Made by a program: the position numbers and the translations under genes
The notes under the pieces: model-generated
The model's database searches: none
Told to the model about the DNA's origin: nothing
The model's input: the letters and a program-made list of their open reading frames with translations, nothing else
NCBI RefSeq assembly: GCF_000217795.1
Contig: NC_015681.1
Coordinates: forward strand, 1,789,244-1,853,243
DNA from: Thermodesulfatator indicus DSM 15286
Lineage (GTDB): Bacteria > Desulfobacterota > Thermodesulfobacteria > Thermodesulfobacteriales > Thermodesulfatatoraceae
Direction: 5' to 3'
Length of the DNA: 64,000 nt
Shown here: positions 33,748 to 41,937 of the stretch, one piece after another
How positions within the stretch are numbered: the first letter of the stretch is position 1
How the letters are laid out: every line of letters starts with the position of its first letter

Positions 33748-34556
33748 TATCTAAATGACTCCTTTAAAAGGACTAAAACTTCCTTTATAAAACTAGAAAA
33801 CACTTTAAAAACAAAGAAAAAAGTAAGAATTAAATATAGAAAACCGACTAAAATAAATCCTAAATAAAAATTAAAATTTTGTAGAAATGGGAAAATAAAT
33901 ATTTTCAATATAAAAGAAATGATTAGAATACCGGTAATAAGTAAAAAAAAGAAGGGTAAAAGATCAAAAATTTTGCCATTTAAAATTTTTAAACTATAAA
34001 CAAAATAAAAAACAGGTACAGTAAGTCCTAGAAGAACAGCTAATGCAGCTCCTTGAAGGCCAAATTTTGGAGTTAGAAACAACAGTAAAATAATAGTTAA
34101 AAAGGCGTGTAAAAAATTAGATTTAAAATTTAAATCAGGCCTTTCAAATGCTAAGAAAATAGAGTTTCTAACAGAAATTATACACTCAATAAGAGCACCA
34201 ATACTGGCAATAATTAAAAGAGTGACTATTTTTAACCATTTTTCTCCCCACAAAAACAAGATAATCTCTCTAGAAAAAACTGCCAAAAAAAGGAGAATAA
34301 TTGAGGAAACAATGGCATTGATTTTAATAACTGTATAAACACCATATAGTGAACGGGATAAATCCTTTGATTTAACTAAGACAGGGAAAAGAACAGAAGA
34401 CAAAGGTTGCGAAAATCGCCAACGGACAAGATGTGGGATACGATAAGAAAACTCATAAAATCCTAAATTGGTAGTGCCTAAAAACCTGCTAACTACTAAA
34501 TAATCCGCATGTCCTAAAAAATAAATCATTAGAGAAGAACCTATGCCATTAGTGAT
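33747..34556 (-). CDS. Oligosaccharide flippase (MOP/Wzx type), C-terminal part after a frameshift
   Basis: Continues the flippase of the next entry in another frame: YITNGIGSSLMIYFLGHADYLVVSRFLG, TNLGFYEFSYRIP and later about seven membrane helices. With one A fewer in the A7 run at 34550-34556 the two frames join into one polypeptide of about 480 residues, the usual size of a Wzx flippase that moves lipid-linked oligosaccharide across the membrane. The first internal ATG is at 34529. Either a pseudogene, a slippage-controlled (phase-variable) gene, or a sequencing error at the homopolymer. The short overlapping start at 34634 is not meaningful. Confidence 0.75.
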   Translation of the reverse strand: MTNGIGSSLMIYFLGHADYLVVSRFLGTTNLGFYEFSYRIPHLVRWRFSQPLSSVLFPVLVKSKDLSRSLYGVYTVIKINAIVSSIILLFLAVFSREIILFLWGEKWLKIVTLLIIASIGALIECIISVRNSIFLAFERPDLNFKSNFLHAFLTIILLLFLTPKFGLQGAALAVLLGLTVPVFYFVYSLKILNGKIFDLLPFFFLLITGILIISFILKIFIFPFLQNFNFYLGFILVGFLYLILTFFFVFKVFSSFIKEVLVLLKESFR

Positions 34557-35193
34557 ATATTTTTTTATAATAATGAAAACTATCAAGAGAAAACTCAAAA
34601 GTTGGACGCCACCCTGTAATGATAAATAAAGCAATCTGAGAGAACAAACAAGAAATCAACATAGCTATAACCAATGACCAATAATGAAAATGGAATTTTA
34701 CAGCCAACAAAATAGCAATAAAGCTTTCTAATGCTACAGACAAAATCTGAATGATATTTAGTGAAAAGAAGCGCAAATTTTTAGATAGAAGAGAATAGGG
34801 AACAGTAGATATAACAGAAATCAAAAAGGCAAATGACATAACTCGTAAGACATCTGTTAAACGAGGTTCATTAAAAAAAGCCGCTAAAAATGGGGCAAAA
34901 ATGTAAGTAATAAAAAATAAGAATACCCTGAAAATTAACATAAACCAAAAAGCAGTAGATAAATCAGTCTGATTATAATTACGTTTAGCAACTATTCCGG
35001 CACCAATACCTGCATTACTAATTAAATTTAAAAAAGAAATTATCATCATACCAATACCCATAATTCCAAAATCAAAAGGATTTAGAACGCGAGCAAGGAC
35101 CATGCTGGCTGCCAATCTTATAATAGTCTGAAGAACTCCTCCACTTATATTCCAAACCGCTCCTTTTATAGCTAGGCTTTTAAGAGAAATCAT
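34549..35193 (-). CDS. Oligosaccharide flippase (MOP/Wzx type), N-terminal part before a frameshift
   Basis: 214 residues: LAIKGAVWNISGGVLQTIIRL, LARVLNPFDFGIMGIG and SNAGIGAGIVAKRNY, the classical start of polysaccharide-type MOP flippases, with about six membrane helices. Translation ends at HYYKKIYH, immediately after the A7 run; the sequence just past it in the other frame continues the family pattern. It would be the only complete flippase of this locus if the frame is restored, so its function is critical for export of the glycan. It abuts the sulfotransferase gene with no gap. Confidence 0.75.
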   Translation of the reverse strand: MISLKSLAIKGAVWNISGGVLQTIIRLAASMVLARVLNPFDFGIMGIGMMIISFLNLISNAGIGAGIVAKRNYNQTDLSTAFWFMLIFRVFLFFITYIFAPFLAAFFNEPRLTDVLRVMSFAFLISVISTVPYSLLSKNLRFFSLNIIQILSVALESFIAILLAVKFHFHYWSLVIAMLISCLFSQIALFIITGWRPTFEFSLDSFHYYKKIYH

Positions 35194-36183
35194 TTATTTA
35201 TTATTAGTTATTAAATTGTCTAAGCCATATAAGATAAGAATTTTATCTAAAACCGACTCAGAATAACAAGCCTCTTTTAAAATCTGATTCATATCTTCAG
35301 TTGAACGTCTTATACTCGTATGGCTAGGCTTGTTAAGATATTTCTGTAATTCGTTATATGATATAGATATACCTAAAAAAGAGAAAAGTTTTCTCCATTC
35401 CTTCTCAGAGGAAACTAATCTTTCATAAGAAACAAGAAGAACATTTGGTAACTCATAAACTTTTTGAGAAAATGGAACGTAATTCTCAATACACCATCTA
35501 TGCATCAATCGTTCAGGTAAGGTCTTAGATTTCTTTATAAAGATTAAAAATGGACACAACCAATCTTTAATTAGAAATTTCTGTTTCAAGAGATTATCGT
35601 CTAAATCAAATGACCAGCTATATCTTTTTGATAAATAAATTTGAGATTTAATTACATTATAAGGATTACGTATAATCCATATTATTTTAATTTTTTGCCA
35701 TTCATTAGCTATAAATTTTATCATCAAATTAGCTCTAACTTCTTTAATAACTCTTTTTTTATATTTTTTTCTAAAATCTACATCCCTATCCGTCCATTGT
35801 GATCTTACTTTGCCTTTTAAAATATTTTCTATCTGTTTATATAATTTACTAGATATATATTTTCTAGAAGAAATATACGGAGAATAATTCATTAAAAGAT
35901 TTTCATGTTTTTTTCTATTCCAAGAACGCTTAAACAAAGAACAAGAAAAATAAAACTCGTATTTTTTATTCATAATAAATGGTTCAAATATAGGTCTAGC
36001 ATTTAAAATTTTTGCGCAAACATCACCTAACCAGGTAGTACCACTTCGCGCAGAACCAACAATTAAAATTGTCCCATCAATAGAATGATTATCTTCTATC
36101 TTTTTATAATTTAAAAGATATTGATTATATATTCTCCAGTAAATTTCTTTTATTTTTAATAAAGAGTTATCTACTTTGTGCAT
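35194..36183 (-). CDS. Sulfotransferase (third of three)
   Basis: 329 residues. After about 35 N-terminal residues comes the PAPS loop TILIVGSARSGTTWLGDVCAK, and the 3'-phosphate segment is KIIWIIRNPYNVIKSQIYLS near residue 170. Basic and very AT-rich. It starts at 36183 and overlaps the end of a truncated flippase fragment by 13 bases, so it seems to have been brought in by recombination that cut the older flippase. It is followed without a gap by the current flippase. Substrate unknown; likely acts on the exported glycan (inference). Confidence 0.85.
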   Translation of the reverse strand: MHKVDNSLLKIKEIYWRIYNQYLLNYKKIEDNHSIDGTILIVGSARSGTTWLGDVCAKILNARPIFEPFIMNKKYEFYFSCSLFKRSWNRKKHENLLMNYSPYISSRKYISSKLYKQIENILKGKVRSQWTDRDVDFRKKYKKRVIKEVRANLMIKFIANEWQKIKIIWIIRNPYNVIKSQIYLSKRYSWSFDLDDNLLKQKFLIKDWLCPFLIFIKKSKTLPERLMHRWCIENYVPFSQKVYELPNVLLVSYERLVSSEKEWRKLFSFLGISISYNELQKYLNKPSHTSIRRSTEDMNQILKEACYSESVLDKILILYGLDNLITNNK

Positions 36184-36383
36184 GTGCCAAACCCCATAGA
36201 AAGGGCCATAACTATGAGCTCTTGATAAAGAAGGGCCATGCCGAAAAGGCCGAAGTCAGAAGGCTTGAGCGCCCGGGCAAGGTAAATGCTTGCCCCTAAG
36301 CGAACTAGGGTTTGCCAGCCGCCTCCGGCCACCTGCCAAAGGGCCGCTCGCCCGGCCTTTATGCCTAATGACTCTTCTGCCAT
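36171..36383 (-). pseudogene. Truncated N-terminus of a second MOP/Wzx flippase
   Basis: 70 residues: GIKAGRAALWQVAGGGWQTL, LARALKPSDFGLFGMALL and VMALSMGFGT, matching the first two to three helices of polysaccharide flippases. The frame ends as the sulfotransferase gene begins; the remaining 400 or so residues are absent. Its base composition is clearly more GC-rich than the flippase at 34-35 kb, like the other native polysaccharide genes, suggesting it is the resident gene replaced by an AT-rich imported block. Confidence 0.75.
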
Positions 36384-36424
36384 TTGTCCTCTATCTTAAT
36401 TTTTCCACCTCTTGGGTGGATTAG

Positions 36425-36760
36425 ATTGCTTCGCGAGAGAGATCGCCACGGCGACTGAGTCGCCTCGCGACAGAAATTGCTTCGCCACTTCGTGGCTCGC
36501 AATGACGAAATAAAAGGCGTGGCTCGCCATGACGAAATAAAAAGCGCCCCTCGCCATGACAAAAAATACTAGCCTCGCCATGACTTCTTTTTTTGTCATT
36601 ACGAGGAGGCCCGTAGGGCCGACGAAGTAATCTCTGAGATTGCTTCGGCTGCTGACTCAGCCTCGCAATGACAAAAAAGAGGGCTCGCCATGACACGTTC
36701 CCTTGTCACTGCGAGCGGAGCGAAGCAGTCTCTTTCCGAGCCGAGCAAAGCAATCTCATA
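36425..36760. repeat. REP-like palindromic repeat cluster
   Basis: Six or more arms (CTCGCAATGACG, CTCGCCATGACG three times, GTCATTACGAGGAGG, CTCGCAATGAC, GTCACTGCGAGCGGAGCG) and the module GATCGCCACGGCGACTGAG. Small hairpins CCACCTCTTGGGTGG (about 36406) and CCACCTTTTGGGTG (about 36820) sit on either side. No gene is seen between 36384 and 37141. Confidence 0.9.
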
Positions 36761-36914
36761 AACTAATAACCATCTGCAATCGGCCAATTGTCAATCCTTC
36801 TTGCCTTATTTTACCCACCTTTTGGGTGAAGTTACCTTCTAATCGCGGATTTATTATTAACACTTTTCGGCTTTTTTGAGAATTATTTGAGGAATTTTTT
36901 TAGTGGCTTGACCG

Positions 36915-37110
36915 GGCTGAGATTGCTTTGGGATGAGAGATCGCTACGGCGACTGTGTCGCCTCGCGACAGGGATTGCTTCAGGGCTTCGCCCTTCGCAA
37001 TGACAAAATAAAAGGCGTGGCTCGCAATGACACCCCCATCTGTCACTGCGAGGAGGCTCGTAGGAGATCCCTTTGCTGGCGCTCGGGACAAGCGAAGCAG
37101 TCTCATTCAT
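36915..37110. repeat. REP-like palindromic repeat cluster
   Basis: Modules GATCGCTACGGCGACTGTG, GGATTGCTTCAGGGCTTCG, CTCGCAATGAC, GTCACTGCGAGGAGG and GCGCTCGGGACAAGCGAAGC. It ends near TTTTCACAAGTCTC (37113-37126), a degenerate form of the MITE-type terminus. Confidence 0.85.
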
Positions 37111-37141
37111 GTGTTTTCACAAGTCTCTTAGTCAGAGATTT

Positions 37142-37366
37142 TTAAGCTGCTTTTTTAAATATAAAATCAGAAATAGGCAGGTTTATTATCTCAAGGTCTT
37201 TAAAACGCACTTTTTGGCTAGCATTTGAAATTTCTATCCCTACGGGAACTCCGTTTTCATCAAAGTCTATCACTATACCAGGAGAAACTTCTTCGGATTC
37301 CATACTAGGTTTGTCCTGAAGATCAATATATATGATATCATCTTCAGAATAATAGATAATTTTCAT
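37142..37366 (-). CDS. DUF2283 family protein
   Basis: 74 residues: MKIIYYSEDDIIYIDL, then SPGIVIDFDENGVPVGIEISNAS, the hallmark of DUF2283. These small proteins usually pair with a DUF4258 gene, and a decayed copy of such a gene lies immediately upstream with an ATGA overlap. A toxin-antitoxin role has been proposed for such pairs but is not established. AGGAGG precedes the ATG at 37366. The gene itself appears intact. Confidence 0.8.
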   Translation of the reverse strand: MKIIYYSEDDIIYIDLQDKPSMESEEVSPGIVIDFDENGVPVGIEISNASQKVRFKDLEIINLPISDFIFKKAA

Positions 37367-37593
37367 GGCTTAAACCTCCTATCAAAAAAGGCATTGTGTA
37401 TTGTTTTCCCGTCAGGTTCCAAAATCACACGGAGATACTTATCAGCTTCCTGGATATAGCCCTAAAGTCTAATACGACCATCTGGTTGAACTTCTTTTTT
37501 TTATCGGAGCTTCAATCACTCGTTCAATCCATCTATACGCAAATAAGGACGTTTTGAAAGAACTTTGTTAGAGAAGTAAAAAGTAAATTTCAT
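37363..37593 (-). pseudogene. Decayed DUF4258-like gene
   Basis: From an ATG at 37593 with AGGGGTGG upstream, the frame reads MKFTFYFSNKVLSKRPYLRI and so on to EAPIKK. An A8 run then shifts the frame. In the other frame it continues EVQPDGRIRL, a TAG stop, GYIQEADKYLRVILEPDG and TIHNAFFDRRFK, typical of DUF4258-like C-termini (Y-L-R-V...H-N-A-F-F-D-R). Thus at least one frameshift and one nonsense change (probably TGG to TAG). It ends at the ATGA junction with the DUF2283 gene. Confidence 0.65.
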
Positions 37594-37638
37594 TCCACCC
37601 CTTTAATTTACTATTAATCCAATTTTTTACACTATTTA

Positions 37639-37919
37639 GAGACCTTAGCAAAATTTAGAAAATATAGATAGATCATCACGGCGACTGTGTCGCCTTTCGA
37701 CAGGGATTGCTTCGCTCGCCTGAGGCTCCCTCGCAATGACAAATAAAGGGTGTGGCTCGCTCGCAATGATAAAGAAAGGGAGCGATGGCTCGCCATGACA
37801 CCCCCGTCTGTCATTACGAGGAGGCCGTAGGGAGATCCCTTCGCTGGCGCTCTGGACAAGCGAAGCAGTTCATTTCCGAGCAAAGCAGTCTCTTAGGGAT
37901 AGCATTTTGCAAAGATCTT
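37639..37919. mobile_element. MITE-like element with terminal inverted repeats, filled with REP-like repeats (second copy)
   Basis: The left end GAGACCTTAGCAAAAT (37639-37654) and right end ATTTTGCAAAGATCTT (37904-37919) are inverted, imperfect copies of the termini at 6572/6930. Subterminal sequence TTTAGAAAATATAGATAGATC is shared with the first copy (TTCAGGAAAATATAGATTGATC). The interior has repeat arms CTCGCAATGAC, CTCGCCATGAC and GTCATTACGAGGAGG. No clear target duplication. No transposase. Confidence 0.65.
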
Positions 37920-37992
37920 ATGATAGAAAAAGTTGTAAAATTATCCTAAAAATCGTATTTTTAAAAGTATAATCTTTCGTACTGGAGGGAGT

Positions 37993-38241
37993 ATGATTAT
38001 TACGGCGAATGAATTAAAAACTAAAGGAATATCATTTGTTGAAAAGCTCATGAAAAAATCCAGAGAAGTTTTTATTTCGGTTAGGGGCCAGAAAAAGTTT
38101 GTAATATTGCCAATTGAAGAATACGAACGCTTAAAAGAAGCTGAACTTGAAAGTATTATCAGACAAGCAGAAAAAGACTATCAAGAGGGAAGATATGTAG
38201 TGGAATCAGCTGAAGAGCATTTTAAACGGCTGGGAATTTAA
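37993..38241 (+). CDS. Phd/YefM-type antitoxin
   Basis: 82 residues. The N-terminal Phd/YefM fold MIITANELKTKGISFVEKLMK with VFISVRGQKKFVILPIEEYERLKE is the DNA-binding antitoxin domain; the charged C-terminal tail (ESIIRQAEKDYQEGRYVVES) would wrap the toxin. The ribosome site GGAGGGAG precedes the ATG, and TATAAT at 37968-37973 is a plausible -10. Its stop overlaps the toxin start (TAATG), the usual coupling. Known family behaviour: neutralises a RelE/YoeB-type toxin and represses its own operon. It lies between repeat clusters. Confidence 0.85.
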   Translation: MIITANELKTKGISFVEKLMKKSREVFISVRGQKKFVILPIEEYERLKEAELESIIRQAEKDYQEGRYVVESAEEHFKRLGI

Positions 38242-38516
38242 TGTACAAACTCATTTTTACAGATACTTATCTCCGCCAAGAAAAGAAATTTTTGAAACGC
38301 CATCCAGAATTAATAGAACGCTACAAAAAGATACTTAGACTCTTGGAACTGAACCCTTCCCATCCATCTCTTAGGTTACATAAACTTAAAGGAAAGTTTC
38401 TCGGCAAATATTCTGTTTCTATCACAATGTCATACAGGATCATTATTACCTTTACTGTAACTGAGAAAGGTATAGTTCTGCTTGACATAGGAAGCCATGA
38501 CGAGGTGTATAGCTGA
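38241..38516 (+). CDS. RelE/ParE-superfamily toxin
   Basis: 91 residues: LIFTDTYLRQEKKFLKRHPEL, LRLHKLKGKFLGKYSVSITMSYRIII and GIVLLDIGSHDEVY, the typical RelE/YafQ fold with basic surface residues and a C-terminal D-x-G-x-H-D motif as in YafQ-like mRNA interferases. It begins one base into the antitoxin stop. Expected to cut ribosome-bound mRNA when freed from the antitoxin; not tested. Appears intact. Confidence 0.85.
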   Translation: MYKLIFTDTYLRQEKKFLKRHPELIERYKKILRLLELNPSHPSLRLHKLKGKFLGKYSVSITMSYRIIITFTVTEKGIVLLDIGSHDEVYS

Positions 38517-38529
38517 AGGCTGTACTTGC

Positions 38530-38800
38530 TCATGGAGAGATTGCTTCGCTCGCTGCGGCTCGCAATGACTTTTTTTTCGTCATTACGAGGAGGCCCGCAG
38601 GGCCGACGAAGTAATCTCTGAGATTGCTTCGGCTGCTGACGCAGCCTCGCAATGACAAAGAAAGGGAGCGATGGCTCGCCATGACAAATTAAAAAACGGG
38701 CTCGCCATGATACCCTCCCTCTGTCACTCTGTCACGGCAAGCCTGTAGGGCGAAGCAGTCTCGCGCTGGCGCTGGGGATAGGCAAAGTAGTCTAGTTTGT
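38530..38800. repeat. REP-like palindromic repeat cluster
   Basis: Arms GGCTCGCAATGAC, GTCATTACGAGGAGG, GCCTCGCAATGAC, GGCTCGCCATGAC (twice) and GTCACGGCAAGCC, with hairpin GGCCCGCAGGGCC. A promoter-like TTGTCA-N17-TGTAAC (38813-38841) follows before the phosphatase gene. Confidence 0.85.
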
Positions 38801-38891
38801 GTTGTTGCAGTTTTGTCACTTTTTAAACATCTTCTTGTAACAAAGTGGAGCTATTTATGAGTATCACCAAATAAATTCTGGGGGTCTTAAA

Positions 38892-40406
38892 ATGAAGCAA
38901 GGTGTTTTCAGAAGAGAGTTTTTAGCTTGTTTAGCCACTTTGGTTGCGTCATTTGTTTTTCTTTTATTCGTAAGTGTTGGTCAAGTAGAAGCCGGAAAAG
39001 CGAAATACATTTTTCTTTTTATTGGTGATGGTATGGGCATTCCACAGCGTGTGGCTGCCGAACAGTTTATTGGTGAAAAACTACTGATGGATAAATTACC
39101 AGCCCAGGGTATAACCACTACTTACGCTGCTAATCGTTTTATTACTGGTTCTGCAGCAGCGGCTACAGCTATTGCTTGTGGACATAAAACTAATATCGGT
39201 ATGATTGGTATAACACCTGATGGGCAGGTTATTAAAAGTGTTGCTGAGTTAGCTAGAGATAAAGGGATGAAAGTTGGTATTATATCTAGTGTTTCAATTG
39301 ATCATGCTACTCCAGCTGGTTTTTACGCGCACGTAAAAAAACGTAGCCAATACTATGATATTGCCCTTCAGTTAGCTAAGAGCAATTTTAACTTTTTTGG
39401 AGGTGGTGGTTTTAAAGACCCTAACAATAAGAAACATAATAGTGTAAACTATCAGGGTAATGCTTTTGATATTATACGTAATGCCGGATATCGTATCATT
39501 CGCGATAAAAATGAATTTGAAAGTTTGAAAAAAGGAGATGACAAAGTAATTGTTATTAATCCACGCTTACCAGATGGTAAAGCAGAGCCTTATGCTATTG
39601 ATCAAACTCCAGCTGATATTTCTCTTGCAGAATTAACGGATAAAGCTATTCAGTTATTAGATAATAAAAAAGGCTTTTTTATTATGGTTGAAGGAGGTAA
39701 GATAGATTGGGCTTGTCACGCAAATGATGCTGTTACAGCTATTAAAGATACCTTAGCTTTTAATGATGCTATTAAAGTAGCTTATGACTTTTATTTAAAG
39801 CACCCTAAGGATACTCTTATTGTAGTGACTGCGGATCACGAAACTGGAGGTTTAACCTTGGGTTTTGCTGGCACAAAATATGCTAGCTATTTTGACGTGC
39901 TCCATCATCAAAATATATCTTTCAAAATGTTTACTGATGAGATTATGAAAAATTTAAAGAAGAGTAAATATATTACCTTCGAAGATGTTAAGCCTATAAT
40001 TACTAAATATTTTGGCCTCAAGTTTTCTGGTGATCCTTCTGATCCTATGGTTTTAAAACCTTATGAAATTGTACAGTTGGTAAAAGCTTTTGAAGTTAGC
40101 ATGAAAGGTAAGTATGATGAGCATGATCCTCAGCTTTATTTGCTTTATGGTGGTTATGATCCTCTCACTGTAACTATTACTCATATCTTGAATCATAAGG
40201 CAGGTCTTGCTTGGACATCTTATAAACATACTGGTGTTCCTATTCAAACAACTGCTGTAGGTATTTATGCTGACTTATTTAATGGTTATTACGATAATAC
40301 TGATATAGCTAAGAAAATTATGAAAGCTATGGGTATCACTCCTAAAGTTTACTATGTAAATAACTATTCAACTGAAACCGTCCGTTCCTTAGTTGCTAAT
40401 TTCTAA
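38892..40406 (+). CDS. phoA: Alkaline phosphatase
   Basis: 504 residues with a signal peptide (hydrophobic residues about 11-30, cut near VGQVEAGKA). Metal and catalytic motifs are all present: IFLFIGDGMGIPQR, the nucleophile in ITGSAAAATAIACGHKT (Ser87), SIDHATPAGFYAHV, MVEGGKIDWACHAND and VTADHETGGLTL. It is therefore a two-zinc, one-magnesium periplasmic phosphomonoesterase. It is longer than the E. coli enzyme owing to an insertion after the last motif. Very AT-rich codon use with frequent GCT and GGT compared with the neighbouring housekeeping genes. The start has GGGGGTC upstream. A strong terminator follows. No Pho-box was assigned. Confidence 0.92.
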   Translation: MKQGVFRREFLACLATLVASFVFLLFVSVGQVEAGKAKYIFLFIGDGMGIPQRVAAEQFIGEKLLMDKLPAQGITTTYAANRFITGSAAAATAIACGHKTNIGMIGITPDGQVIKSVAELARDKGMKVGIISSVSIDHATPAGFYAHVKKRSQYYDIALQLAKSNFNFFGGGGFKDPNNKKHNSVNYQGNAFDIIRNAGYRIIRDKNEFESLKKGDDKVIVINPRLPDGKAEPYAIDQTPADISLAELTDKAIQLLDNKKGFFIMVEGGKIDWACHANDAVTAIKDTLAFNDAIKVAYDFYLKHPKDTLIVVTADHETGGLTLGFAGTKYASYFDVLHHQNISFKMFTDEIMKNLKKSKYITFEDVKPIITKYFGLKFSGDPSDPMVLKPYEIVQLVKAFEVSMKGKYDEHDPQLYLLYGGYDPLTVTITHILNHKAGLAWTSYKHTGVPIQTTAVGIYADLFNGYYDNTDIAKKIMKAMGITPKVYYVNNYSTETVRSLVANF

Positions 40407-40420
40407 AAATATTATTAAAA

Positions 40421-40462
40421 AAAGGGGGAGTATCCTTAGATGCTCCCCTTTTGTCTTATTTT
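40421..40462 (+). terminator. Intrinsic terminator after alkaline phosphatase
   Basis: GGGGAGTATC (40425-40434) pairs with GATGCTCCCC (40439-40448) around loop CTTA, followed by TTTTGTCTTATTTTT. The stem tolerates one G-T pair. Confidence 0.85.
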
Positions 40463-40474
40463 TCGGAGAAATCT

Positions 40475-41620
40475 ATGCCTTTTAATAAAAAAGATTTTAT
40501 AATGGCTTGTTTTTTTCTTTGTTTATCCGTCATTTTATTTTTTTATCCTAATAAGTTTGAACATAGAACTGAAAGGAAATCGATCCGCTGTAAAGGTCTT
40601 ATTTTAAAAGTAGATAACTCTGATATTATACAGCATGGTTTAGTGAAAACAGGAACTCAAGATGTAGTTGTTAAAATATTAGATGGCCCTTTTAAAGGAA
40701 AAATTTTAAAATCGACTAATCAACTACTAGGGCAGCTGGATATTGATAAAATTTTTAAGCCAGGTGATAAGGTTTTGGTTGTTTTATCCTTGACTAAGGA
40801 TAATAAAATATTTTATGTTAATGCTCAAGATATTTATAGAATAGATATAGAATTGATACTTTTTTTATCGTTTGCCTTTTTTCTTGTTGTGTTTGGAGGT
40901 TGGATTGGACTTAGAGCATTATTATCTTTTATTTTTACGGTTTTAGTTGTTTGGAAGATACTTATCCCTACCCTTTTAAATGGTATTAATCCTATTTATC
41001 TTTCTGTTGGAATAGTCATTATTATAGTTACGGCTATTATTTTTCTGGTAGGAGGTCTTAATCAAAAAAGTTTGGTTGCTTTTTTAGGGTCTATTTTAGG
41101 TGTTATAACTACCTGTATTTTAGCTATATATGCTACTAAAAAGGCCCATATTCATGGTGCAGTTATGCCCTTTTCTGAACCATTACTATACTCTGGTTTT
41201 GAGTATTTAGACCTTACCAAAATATATATTGGGGCTATCTTCCTGTCTGCTTCTGGGGCTTTGATGGATTTATCTATGGATATCGCTTCTAGCATGGATG
41301 AGTTAGTCAAAAAGAGGCCTGACCTTAGTTTTTTTGAGTTAGCCTTATCTGGTATGACAGTATGCCGTTATGTAATGGGCACAATGGTTACAACTTTACT
41401 TTTGGCTTATTGCGGTGAATATATATCTGTACTCATGTTTTTTATGGCTCAAGGTGTCCCCTTGGTTAATTTCCTTAATTTTGTTTACGTAGCTGCAGAA
41501 ATTATTAAAACACTTGTAGGTAGTTTTGGTTTGGTTTTAACTGGCCCATTTACAGCAATTGTGGGAGCTATGTTGTTAAAAAAATCATCTCAAAACAGAG
41601 AAAAGTTACTTCGGGTTTGA
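40475..41620 (+). CDS. YibE/F family membrane protein
   Basis: About 381 residues from the ATG at 40475, preceded by GGAGAAAT; an upstream in-frame ATG at 40451 lies in the terminator and is rejected. One N-terminal helix, a beta-rich loop (GLILKVDNSD, DVVVKILDGPFKG, GDKVLVVLSL) and then about seven helices. The YibE/F hallmarks are GGWIGLRALLSFIFTVLVVWKILIP, the SASGALMDLSMDIASSMDE motif and MGTMVTTLLLAYCG. Function unknown; some relatives neighbour transport or phosphate genes. It shares the AT-rich codon style of the phosphatase upstream, so the two may have arrived together. Confidence 0.88.
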   Translation: MPFNKKDFIMACFFLCLSVILFFYPNKFEHRTERKSIRCKGLILKVDNSDIIQHGLVKTGTQDVVVKILDGPFKGKILKSTNQLLGQLDIDKIFKPGDKVLVVLSLTKDNKIFYVNAQDIYRIDIELILFLSFAFFLVVFGGWIGLRALLSFIFTVLVVWKILIPTLLNGINPIYLSVGIVIIIVTAIIFLVGGLNQKSLVAFLGSILGVITTCILAIYATKKAHIHGAVMPFSEPLLYSGFEYLDLTKIYIGAIFLSASGALMDLSMDIASSMDELVKKRPDLSFFELALSGMTVCRYVMGTMVTTLLLAYCGEYISVLMFFMAQGVPLVNFLNFVYVAAEIIKTLVGSFGLVLTGPFTAIVGAMLLKKSSQNREKLLRV

Positions 41621-41760
41621 GATGGTTTCTTCTGTTGCGTTCTAGCTTTTCAAGTGTTCTGGAGGAGCTGTCCTCCTAGCCAGAGGTAACTGGAGATTTG
41701 CCGAAATTTTCTTCGGATTTCTGACCAGAAATACCCGACCGCACTTGACTGTAAGTAGAG

Positions 41761-41833
41761 AGCCGGCGAGGGGACTTGAACCCCTGACCTGCGGATTACG
41801 AATCCGCTGCTCTACCAGCTGAGCTACGCCGGC
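41761..41833 (-). tRNA. tRNA-Thr (anticodon CGT)
   Basis: Reverse strand: 7-bp acceptor GCCGGCG/CGCCGGC with discriminator T, D-arm GCTCAGCTGGTAGAGC, anticodon stem GCGGA/TCCGC with loop TTCGTAA giving CGT, variable loop AGGTC and T-arm AGGGGTTCAAGTCCCCT. The CCA end is not encoded. Frames through it encoding VAQLVEQRIRNPQVRGSSPL are shadows of the tRNA. Confidence 0.95.
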
Positions 41834-41937
41834 TAAAATTAATATCGCTTTACAAAAATAACATTTATATGATTTCGTTTCAATAAATGGAATGAGAAGT
41901 GAGAAGTTACTTAGATCCATCTGCCAATGGCCAGCCA

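Noticed and set aside
33747-34634. Second flippase frame taken as an independent gene from its first Met
   Set aside because: The first 25 or so residues overlap the other half out of frame and do not match the family; homology begins only at the A7 run.
40451-40475. Upstream ATG start for the YibE/F protein
   Set aside because: It lies in the terminator of phoA; the ATG at 40475 has the ribosome site GGAGA.
41655-41720. Hairpins GGAGGAGCTGTCCTCC and CCGAAATTTTCTTCGG as a tRNA or YibE/F terminator
   Set aside because: Stems are short and neither is followed by a T-run in a suitable direction.
41642-41920. 92-residue minus-strand frame with VAQLVEQRIRNPQVRGSSPL
   Set aside because: It is the antisense-type shadow that tRNA genes produce; the tRNA-Thr explains the sequence.
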